A stretch of 36,347 bases of DNA from a virus. Below, piece by piece: positions 30,068-36,347 of this stretch (positions within the stretch are counted from its first letter, which is position 1; each line of letters begins with the position of its first letter). The stretch is taken from positions 1 through 36,347 of the IMG/VR virus record IMGVR_UViG_3300043410_000078. One strand, given 5' to 3'. The notes below the pieces were generated by a model. It was not told where the DNA came from. It saw nothing but the letters and a program-made list of their open reading frames with translations, and did not search any database. The position numbers and the translations under genes were made by a program.

Positions 30068-31654
30068 TTATTTGGCTTTCAGAGCAGCTACGTCAGCTTG
30101 CAGTTGAGTGATGATGGCTTGTTGTTCTTGGATGGCTGCTGTCAGAGTAGCAACCAAGAAGCTGGAGTCAATGCCTTGGTATTTTGGATTGCCGTCAGCA
30201 TCTACAGCGTCTTTCTCACCGTGTACGGCTTGTGGAAATACTTCAGCTAATTCATGAGCAATGAATCCTTCACCGTCTGAACTGTCGGTGTTCCACTTGT
30301 ACGTTACAGGTTTAAGCAATGCAATCTTATCCAATGCGCCCGTCATTGGGGTGACCGTATTCTTCAAACGGTAATCTGACGAAGTGTTGTAAGAAGTAGA
30401 TGTTCCATTAGTTGTGATGTTTCCAACACCAGTTGTTGTATATTGAAAAGCAATAAATTCTCCAGTTGACGCACTTCTACGCATGAACGAACATAAACCA
30501 TTACCGCCTGCACCAGACGTAATAATTGTTGTTCCCCAATCGCCTGAATTTACTTGAATCCCTGCCACAGAACTTCCCAACTTACTTGTAGTCCCCACCA
30601 GCAAGTTACCGCTGGAGTCGATACGGGCGCGTTCTGCTCCGTTAGCGCCCAAAGACAAATAACCGTTTTGGTTATTAAGAATTTGAAGGTTTGCACCATT
30701 TTGAAAAATGTATGAACCTAAAGCTCCGTTGTAACCAAGAGTTACGGTTGAACCATTTACACCATTCAATGAAAGTTCGTGGGTACTTCCAGCGCCAAGC
30801 AGTGGAGAAGTAGTGCCAACAAGCAAATTCCCACTAGCATCAAGCGTCATTGCTTGGGTGAAGGTAACGTTAGAGCCAGCAGAACCAGAAGCCGCAGTTT
30901 GCCAAACGTGCTGACCACTATTCTGGTAATAACGACTTGCGTAGTCAGTACCAATGTATTTATCGTTTGTGCCATCAGAATAAAAGTTCTGGCTGACCAT
31001 TGCATACGCACTGTTTAAAGACAAAAATCCAGCTCTTTGAATTTGCGTAGCTTTCCAAGAGCTTCCCCAAGCACTAGGAGTAACACCCAAGCCTAGGTTA
31101 CCGTTGACATCAAGGCGCATACGCTCGGTAGCCGCTGCATCGTTTGTACTGGTTTTAAAAATCAATCCACCAGATTGTCCGTATGTTGAGCCAGCATCAA
31201 CATAATGCCAAATACCAGCAATACCACGATCAAAAGACCCATCGTATCGTTGAGAACCAAGCAGCATCGCAGACTCAGTACCAGCAGTGTTTCCAGTCTG
31301 AGGGTTGTTAATTCGAATGTTGCCGACTTTTACTTCTAGTTTTGAACTGGGGGAAGTTGTACCAACACCCAAGTTAGTACCATCAAACACCAAAGCACTA
31401 CCTGAAGTGACTACTTTAGAGCCGTTCAAGTAAGCAACACCGTTGGCTGTGCCTGCACTATTACTGATTGAACCAGCAATAGCCAATGTCTTACCAGAAC
31501 CAATATTTAATCCAACAGATGTACCTGTACCGTCAGACTTGAAGATCGCATCAATGGTGTCAAGATCGGTATTGATCTTTGTACCCCATGTGTCTGTTGA
31601 CGCGCCAACCTCTGGTTTGGTCAGCGATATGTTGGTGGTTGTGGTATCAGCCAT
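30068..31654 (-). CDS. Tail fibre/spike with self-cleaving S74 chaperone domain
   Basis: Encodes 528 residues. The N-terminus ([29 protein letters not shown]) is a standard phage fibre attachment beginning. The middle carries repeated beta units of the form GNLLVGTTS / GNLGLGV, as in triple-beta-helix shafts. SSDYRLKN (Ser426, Asp427, Lys431) begins a C-terminal Peptidase S74 domain, an intramolecular chaperone that trimerises the fibre and cuts itself off before the Ser. The last 25 residues are a coiled coil. It is the likely host-recognition protein. Confidence 0.9.
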   Translation of the reverse strand: MADTTTTNISLTKPEVGASTDTWGTKINTDLDTIDAIFKSDGTGTSVGLNIGSGKTLAIAGSISNSAGTANGVAYLNGSKVVTSGSALVFDGTNLGVGTTSPSSKLEVKVGNIRINNPQTGNTAGTESAMLLGSQRYDGSFDRGIAGIWHYVDAGSTYGQSGGLIFKTSTNDAAATERMRLDVNGNLGLGVTPSAWGSSWKATQIQRAGFLSLNSAYAMVSQNFYSDGTNDKYIGTDYASRYYQNSGQHVWQTAASGSAGSNVTFTQAMTLDASGNLLVGTTSPLLGAGSTHELSLNGVNGSTVTLGYNGALGSYIFQNGANLQILNNQNGYLSLGANGAERARIDSSGNLLVGTTSKLGSSVAGIQVNSGDWGTTIITSGAGGNGLCSFMRRSASTGEFIAFQYTTTGVGNITTNGTSTSYNTSSDYRLKNTVTPMTGALDKIALLKPVTYKWNTDSSDGEGFIAHELAEVFPQAVHGEKDAVDADGNPKYQGIDSSFLVATLTAAIQEQQAIITQLQADVAALKAK

Positions 31655-31664
31655 TTTTCAATCC

Positions 31665-32429
31665 TCATGCAGCAATTTGCCACGTTTCAGTGTTATCAGA
31701 TATTGGAACCCAAGTCTCTGTCGTATCGTCAATATCCGTCCATGATTCTGACGTATCAGAAGCAACTACCCAATCATTTGACGTGTCATCAATTCCTGTC
31801 CACGTCTCATTTGTGTTGTCCTCATTTTCCCACTTTTTACGCGCATAAACAGACATTTCTGAATTGCACGAAACTGTGAAACCTTCATTCTGGACACGGA
31901 TGCCATCAATGATGACTTCGCTTGATGCCTCAATCGTAACTGGCTGATTCACAATAACTTGTGAACTGACAGTCATCACAGCATCATCAAAGAGACTTAT
32001 CTCAGCAAAAGCAACGCGAACTCCATTGACAGCCATTGCGCTTGCATCAGTTGATGTCAATGCGCCAATGGCAATACGTTCGCCAGAAATAGATGCAGAG
32101 AAAACAGATGCAGCAGTTACAGCGCCTATTGCGTAACGCAATCCATCAATAGAAGCAGAAGATGCAGATGCAGCGGTTGCTGCACCAATTGCAATACGTT
32201 CGCCAGCAGCAGTTACTGAACTGGTTGATGCAATAGTAAATGATGCATCAGGCTTGACTACGTTGGCAGCAACTGCAACAGCACTGGCGCTAGAAACAGA
32301 AAACGCGCCTATACAGACGCGAGTTCCTGACGTAGTGACAACTGAGTCATCTACGATTGCTACGGCTCCAAGGGATACTCCACGGGAGTAATTGCCCCCG
32401 CCGTAATAGCCAGAGCCGTAAGCTGCCAT
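31665..32429 (-). CDS. Repeat-rich tail-associated protein
   Basis: Encodes 254 residues. After a Gly/Tyr-rich start (YGSGYYGGGNY), residues 30-150 consist of about five repeats of roughly 25 residues with the core G(E/T/L)R(I/V/Y)xIGA followed by Ser/Ala-rich strands, a beta-solenoid pattern. The C-terminus has four and a half copies of a 10-residue unit, (E/N)(T/S/D)W..(I/A).D(T/N)(S/T). It lies between the fibre and another tail protein. Probably a fibre or spike component, variable between relatives. Confidence 0.75.
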   Translation of the reverse strand: MAAYGSGYYGGGNYSRGVSLGAVAIVDDSVVTTSGTRVCIGAFSVSSASAVAVAANVVKPDASFTIASTSSVTAAGERIAIGAATAASASSASIDGLRYAIGAVTAASVFSASISGERIAIGALTSTDASAMAVNGVRVAFAEISLFDDAVMTVSSQVIVNQPVTIEASSEVIIDGIRVQNEGFTVSCNSEMSVYARKKWENEDNTNETWTGIDDTSNDWVVASDTSESWTDIDDTTETWVPISDNTETWQIAA

Positions 32430-32431
32430 GA

Positions 32432-32830
32432 TTAGGTCAGAGTGACTGTCAGACTAGATGCAGGGATACGGAACACGTCACCATCGTTGATAGTACGTGA
32501 TGTAGTCAATGGCGCCCATGCCAACATAGTTCCACCGCTTGATGCTGTGAAGATTGCAGCATGAGTCACAGTACCCCAGTTGCCACCAGAAGCAGCAGCA
32601 AATTCGATTGCAGCAGAGTTTGTTGCAGTAGTTGGAGATGTGCCTGAAACACTGATTGTTCCAGTTGCAACACGCGCATAAGCGTTGCCAGTAACTTCAG
32701 TACCGCCACCAGTATCTGATGGTGCTGCTGTGAACAAACCAACATACCAAGCTGTTGGACGTGTTGCTGAGTTAGTGGTCAATAACCAGTTGAGAACTAG
32801 GTTCTCTGTGTAATCGCTAAAAGATGACAT
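32432..32830 (-). CDS. Tail fibre-associated protein
   Basis: Encodes 132 residues. The pattern NLVLNWLLTT, TAWYVGLFTAAPSDTGGGTEVTG, then THAAIFTASSGGTMLAWAPLTTSRTINDGDVFRIP matches a widespread small phage tail or fibre protein family of beta fold. It usually lies beside fibre genes, as here, and is thought to be a structural fibre part. No catalytic residues are visible. Confidence 0.82.
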   Translation of the reverse strand: MSSFSDYTENLVLNWLLTTNSATRPTAWYVGLFTAAPSDTGGGTEVTGNAYARVATGTISVSGTSPTTATNSAAIEFAAASGGNWGTVTHAAIFTASSGGTMLAWAPLTTSRTINDGDVFRIPASSLTVTLT

Positions 32831-32840
32831 CTCTTATTCC

Positions 32841-33461
32841 TTATCCAAAAGTTCTTGCTCTTGCCTTCAATGCGCCACCAGATGTCGCACCACGGTCATC
32901 AGCAACTTGCAAATCTTCCATTGCTGACGTATACATCGTTGCCCATGTTGTGATTCTCGCATCATCCTTCAAGTATGGAGCAGCCTGTAACAACGCACCA
33001 TACAAATAGACATCAGGAGCAGCAGTCAGCAACCAATTTGTTGTAGTTGTATCTGATAACTTAGTCAACTTACCGTAATAAGTCAACTCAGCCGTATATG
33101 ATGAATCAGGCACTGGAACAGTACGAATCTGAGAACCAACAATACTGAAATATCGTGGCTTGCCTGACGATGGATATTGAGATTGCAGATTGTCAAGAGA
33201 GTCAATCGTCTCAAACTGCAAAGGAGTCACTGGATTCGTTTGCAGCTTGAGAGACTTAACTTCCAAAAAGTCTGCTGGAACAGTGCCGTACTCAGTGTCC
33301 ACAGTGGCTGTTGCACGAACAATCATTTGACGTGTTCGCAGCTTACGCTCAACTTGCGCTTCAGCCAATGAGATGAAGTCAGGGATTGCTGCTGTCAGAT
33401 CGGTACGGTTCAACCAATCACCAACTGAAGACTTCAACTCTGAGTAGGTAGAGAGTGCCAT
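32841..33461 (-). CDS. Head-tail adaptor (SU10-type)
   Basis: Encodes 206 residues. STYSELKSSVGDWLNRTDLTAAIPDFISLAEAQVERKLRTRQM is the characteristic start of the SU10/P22 gp4-like adaptor family. TVPADFLEVKSLKL and AAPDVYLYGALLQAAPYL are further conserved blocks. The protein forms the ring under the portal on which the tail assembles. Its ATG shares a base with the stop of the second glycosyltransferase gene. Confidence 0.87.
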   Translation of the reverse strand: MALSTYSELKSSVGDWLNRTDLTAAIPDFISLAEAQVERKLRTRQMIVRATATVDTEYGTVPADFLEVKSLKLQTNPVTPLQFETIDSLDNLQSQYPSSGKPRYFSIVGSQIRTVPVPDSSYTAELTYYGKLTKLSDTTTTNWLLTAAPDVYLYGALLQAAPYLKDDARITTWATMYTSAMEDLQVADDRGATSGGALKARARTFG

Positions 33462-34120
33462 TAGGATGCCTTTTGTGCTTTCTCCAAGTCACGCATCACC
33501 CAAGTGTGATCGTGCCTGAATTCAAATGTCCCAATGTGTCCGATTTCCTTCGACACATCGTGGTCTATGTATATTTTAAAGCCAGCAGCCGTTGCTTTGC
33601 GACAGAAGAAAACATCCTCACCAATGTAGCCACGTTTGTCTGTACGCCAAGGAGTTTCAAACCACGGCTCTGATAATTTCTCAAACACTTTACGTGAAAT
33701 CAGCATCACGCCCATACCAATGGACTCAACTTCTTCCAATCCTGTTGAATCTGGCATTGAGTAGACAAGCTGACCGTCTAAGCCTCTAGCTGTTGGTCCT
33801 GTTGGTAGACGACGACGAGCGCAATTGGTAGCCACGATGTCTTTTTCATGTGCCAGCAAACGACCAACCATGTCCTGCGGGAATGTCATATCTGAGTCAA
33901 TGAACAAAACGTGAGTGCAGTCCTCACGCATTGCTTCAAGGCACAAATCTGCGCGTTGGTTCTGAATCAAGGTTCCTTGATTGATCTTCAAGCAGATTGC
34001 ATCAGGTGTGTTGAGTGTGTGATACGCCACCATATTGACCAAACAGAACGTGTAGTTCGAATGGACCATATCTCTCGCTGGTGTGCATACTGCAATGTAT
34101 TTAACGGTTTCTTGTGTCAT
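33461..34120 (-). CDS. Glycosyltransferase (GT-A fold), second copy
   Basis: Encodes 219 residues. VLFIDSDMTFP (Asp75, Asp77) is a clear DXD metal/nucleotide-sugar motif. GEDVFFCRKATAAGFKIYIDHDV and a late EIGHIG agree with the acceptor and catalytic end of phage GT-A enzymes. No membrane span. It is placed between the capsid-linked genes and the adaptor, and is only distantly like the enzyme at 3377-4075. The acceptor is unknown; a virion protein or host surface sugar is possible. Confidence 0.83.
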   Translation of the reverse strand: MTQETVKYIAVCTPARDMVHSNYTFCLVNMVAYHTLNTPDAICLKINQGTLIQNQRADLCLEAMREDCTHVLFIDSDMTFPQDMVGRLLAHEKDIVATNCARRRLPTGPTARGLDGQLVYSMPDSTGLEEVESIGMGVMLISRKVFEKLSEPWFETPWRTDKRGYIGEDVFFCRKATAAGFKIYIDHDVSKEIGHIGTFEFRHDHTWVMRDLEKAQKAS

Positions 34121-34123
34121 TTT

Positions 34124-34438
34124 TTATACTTGTCCTTCTTTCACGCGAAAGAATCTGTTGTCAGGGTCATTTAACCAACGCTTCATATAAGCATCATCAT
34201 CCAATTTGCCTTGAGCCTTTAGTTCGTAGTAAACAGACAATGGGATTCGTGCAACATGATGGAACTCACCTTTCCATCCAGTGTTGTCGGATTGCGTTAA
34301 GTCCATCTTGTTCATCTCAATGATGGGCTTTACGTCTTGCAATGTTTCAATCGTTGCCTCATCTTTTTCTTCGTCGTAGTGCCAGACTTTTTTGATGCCT
34401 GTGTACTCGTCGTAGTCAAATAATCGTGATTCGTTCAT
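34124..34438 (-). CDS. Conserved protein next to the capsid gene
   Basis: Encodes 104 residues. GIKKVWHYDEEKDEATIETLQDVKPIIEMNK, then GWKGEFHHVARIPLSVYYELKAQG and WLNDPDNRFFRV are conserved in podoviruses, always near the capsid gene. It has no membrane segment and is probably cytosolic or in the virion. Function unknown. The capsid terminator lies just before its start, so it depends on read-through or a promoter not identified here. Confidence 0.82.
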   Translation of the reverse strand: MNESRLFDYDEYTGIKKVWHYDEEKDEATIETLQDVKPIIEMNKMDLTQSDNTGWKGEFHHVARIPLSVYYELKAQGKLDDDAYMKRWLNDPDNRFFRVKEGQV

Positions 34439-34440
34439 AT

Positions 34441-34469
34441 AAAAAAAGGGGCGAGTTTCCCCGCCCCTT
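34441..34469 (-). terminator. Rho-independent terminator after the capsid gene
   Basis: Read leftward, AAGGGGCG and CGCCCCTT form a perfect 8-pair stem with an 8-base loop, followed by a run of T. It stands 13 bases past the capsid stop and would allow more capsid mRNA than mRNA for the tail genes behind it. Confidence 0.92.
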
Positions 34470-34481
34470 CCATTGCTTTGA

Positions 34482-35444
34482 TTAAGAAGTAATCAAGTCA
34501 GCAGCCAATCCCATTGCGTTCTCAGCCAACACTTTGTGACCCCACTCAACGATCAGCATACGCTTCTCAGCGTCACCAGTCTTGGCGAGTTCAACTTGTT
34601 GGTAAGGACGCAGAGTAGTCATCTTAGCCATGTCAGGGTCGATAACCCATGCGTCACGCTCACGTTGGAAGCGGTTAGCCACAACAGACACGTTACCGAA
34701 GTCAGACACATAGATGTCAACTGCACCAACCAAAGTTGCAGGACGATCACCACCGTTGATGTTGAAACGGCTTGATGCGATACCAGAGAAGCCAGACACG
34801 CGCTGCTTGTTCACTGGACCTGTCATCAACATCTTTGGTGTACCGCCAGCAGTCCACACTTGTTGAATCACGTTCTTCAAGATGGTTTCAGTGAAAGTAC
34901 GAACGTTACCGTCAGTACGGGCGCTGTTAGGCAAAGTGGTGTACGAAGGGTTCGCACCGTTGGTTTGCATATCAACGTTAGTCTTGACGAAAGCGCCCAA
35001 AGAAGCAGTGCCACGGGCAGTTGTAGTGTTGCCAGCAGCAGCCACAGCGCCATTCAGCAATGTGAATTCTTGGTCACGCTTCAACTCAGCGCCACGCTTG
35101 GCGATTTGGTAAGCCAATTCGCTACGACGACCAGCTTTGTTCACTGTTTCTTCAGTGGCAGACAACACGATTGTCTTGCGGCTGATCTGAGCGTAGTTTT
35201 GCATACGCACAGTAGCAGTCACGCTGTCGAAAGAAGTGATGTCGTCACCTTCCAACTGCTTGTTAGCAGCGGCAGCAGCCAATGCGTCAGTCTGCCACTC
35301 GTACAAAGAGTTGCTCACAGACTCACGGCCGATGTTGCTCATGTAAGGAGTTTCTTCGGGAGAGATGTTTGTGATGACGTTTGACAGGTCTTCACGGATG
35401 CCTTTTGCATCAAAGGTGGTAAAGGTGTTAGTTACGATAGACAT
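34482..35444 (-). CDS. Major capsid protein (SU10 / DUF5309 type)
   Basis: Encodes 320 residues, normal for the family. It starts TNTFTTFDAKGIREDLSNVITNISPEETPYMSNIG, a hallmark of DUF5309 capsid proteins with the HK97 fold. RMQNYAQISRKTIVLSATEE (the E-loop/P-domain side), RGAELKRDQEFTLLNG and the end block VELAKTGDAEKRMLIVEWGHKVLAENA are also typical. It forms the shell together with the scaffold encoded upstream. A strong terminator follows. Confidence 0.95.
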   Translation of the reverse strand: MSIVTNTFTTFDAKGIREDLSNVITNISPEETPYMSNIGRESVSNSLYEWQTDALAAAAANKQLEGDDITSFDSVTATVRMQNYAQISRKTIVLSATEETVNKAGRRSELAYQIAKRGAELKRDQEFTLLNGAVAAAGNTTTARGTASLGAFVKTNVDMQTNGANPSYTTLPNSARTDGNVRTFTETILKNVIQQVWTAGGTPKMLMTGPVNKQRVSGFSGIASSRFNINGGDRPATLVGAVDIYVSDFGNVSVVANRFQRERDAWVIDPDMAKMTTLRPYQQVELAKTGDAEKRMLIVEWGHKVLAENAMGLAADLITS

Positions 35445-35453
35445 TCAAGAGCC

Positions 35454-36347
35454 TCATTTCAAAAGATGTTCAATTGCTTTAGCCGCATCATCGACACGAC
35501 CAGTTTTTGCAAGACGCTGTTTTGCGCGAGTACCTTCAGTTGTTGAGGAGACCCGACCAGCAGCACTAGGCTTTACTGGACGTGGACCGTTGTTGACTAC
35601 GGGTTTGATGTCTTTACGTTTAGACATCATCTGGTCGTACAACGCTGCTTTACGCAAAGTAACGACAGCCCTGTGGTCAAAAACATTCTTGAGTTCATCT
35701 TCAGAATAGCCAACCTTCTGTCCAAACTCGATAAGCAAAGCCTTCTCAGCCTTCGCCTTCTTCTCGTCTTTCCATTCAGGCACAGCTTGAATGAGTGCAG
35801 CTTGCTGTTCAGCAAGTGTTGCCTTCAATTCTTCTGCTCGTTGTTGCGCAGTAAGCTGAGAAAGTCGTTGCTGTTCAGATTGAATAGCTAGTTTCTTCTC
35901 TTGCTTGTCACGCGCCAACTCTCGCTGACGCACCCATTCAATGGGGTCTTCCGTATAAAGACGGTCCCAATCAACAGGCTGCTCATCAGCAGACTCAAGT
36001 TGCTGTTGCAACGCTCCCAACAATTGAGCGTACTGTTCACGCTCGGCACGAATAGCAGCAGCTTCAGCCTCAACCTGTTTACGGGTTTCAGCGATCTGTT
36101 GCGTCTTTCGTGTGTAGTCTTGGGTTCTGCTGTAGCCTTTTTGGAGTTCGTCCAACGTCACTTCGACTTCCTTGCCATCAACTTTGACGGTGAAAACCTG
36201 TGGTTGTTCGTCTTCCTTTGCTTCATCAGAATCTTCTGACTGTTCCTCTGTCGTTTCGTCACTGGACTCGTCGTCTTGCACGTCCAGTTCTTCATCGGCA
36301 GAAGCCGCGACTTCGGACTCCTCGTCTTCAGTCAACTGCGTCTCGTC
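35454..36347 (-). CDS. Scaffold protein, main part (continues from the left end)
   Basis: This is the 3' part of the gene that starts at 314; together they give 337 residues. After the acidic N-terminal region comes a folded stretch (VFTVKVDGKEVEVTLDELQKGYSRTQDYTRKTQQI), which many podoviral scaffolds share. A long charged helix rich in Gln and Glu follows, and a basic C-terminus (about 300-337), as expected for the part that binds the shell. The gene ends 10 bases before the capsid start. The last 194 bases duplicate the left end. Confidence 0.9.
   Translation of the reverse strand, partial: DETQLTEDEESEVAASADEELDVQDDESSDETTEEQSEDSDEAKEDEQPQVFTVKVDGKEVEVTLDELQKGYSRTQDYTRKTQQIAETRKQVEAEAAAIRAEREQYAQLLGALQQQLESADEQPVDWDRLYTEDPIEWVRQRELARDKQEKKLAIQSEQQRLSQLTAQQRAEELKATLAEQQAALIQAVPEWKDEKKAKAEKALLIEFGQKVGYSEDELKNVFDHRAVVTLRKAALYDQMMSKRKDIKPVVNNGPRPVKPSAAGRVSSTTEGTRAKQRLAKTGRVDDAAKAIEHLLK
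36154..36347. repeat. Terminal direct repeat, right copy (circular overlap)
   Basis: Second copy of positions 1-194. The two differences change scaffold codon 84 from Glu (left) to Lys (right) and codon 47 silently. Two real variants in the population or one sequencing error at each site could explain this. Confidence 0.93.

Noticed and set aside
34860-35384. 174-codon open frame antisense to the capsid gene
   Set aside because: It is a mirror of capsid codons rich in Ser, Val and Thr with no start signal or family; the capsid frame explains the sequence fully.

Overview
The window is an essentially complete genome of a small tailed bacteriophage of podovirus type. Its first and last 194 bases are the same sequence with two mismatches, so it closes into a circle of about 36,153 bp. 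The join falls inside the scaffold gene: the start codon half lies at 314-1 and the rest at 36347-35454, and the joined gene is in frame (337 codons). The virion genes are podoviral: a P22-type portal, an SU10/DUF5309-type major capsid protein, an SU10-type adaptor, a P22 gp10-like stabilisation protein and a block of large Ala/Gly-rich ejection proteins. No tape-measure, sheath or tube gene is seen. Moderate G+C and many small gene families that I associate with phages of Burkholderiales point to a Gram-negative, probably freshwater betaproteobacterial host. The host call is inference. The Rz/Rz1 pair and lipoprotein signals do require a Gram-negative envelope.

Layout. Two divergent transcription units start from a control region at 13981-14227 and meet at 17908-17971. 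The rightward unit (14228-17907) has 15 small, tightly overlapping accessory genes behind a recognisable sigma70-like promoter. They include membrane proteins, a DnaJ-like zinc micro-protein, a MazG-like protein, a DUF3310 protein and a winged-helix protein. The leftward unit takes up the rest of the circle. It begins with an XRE-type regulator, a RuvC-like resolvase and small genes joined by ATGA/GTGA overlaps. A Cas4/RecB-like DUF2800 nuclease, a putative SSB (followed by a terminator), a primase-helicase and the terminase small subunit follow. It then crosses a 526-base noncoding region with origin-like features and reaches the large terminase, a glycosyltransferase-methyltransferase pair, portal, scaffold and capsid (followed by a second terminator). 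After that come a second glycosyltransferase, adaptor, tail and fibre genes, an overlapping lysis and membrane-protein block, the stabilisation protein and the ejection proteins, the last with an HELQH metalloprotease motif.

How it works together. No DNA polymerase, RNA polymerase or integrase is visible. Replication probably uses host polymerases loaded by the phage primase-helicase and SSB, possibly from the region at 6660-6967, which carries two DnaA-box matches in an inverted repeat. The nuclease and resolvase would process branched DNA, and the terminase packages it. The least-explained parts are the glycosyltransferase/methyltransferase cassette embedded in the packaging genes, the structured noncoding regions at 6451-6976, 8158-8324 and 13981-14227, and the heavily overlapping lysis-region genes.
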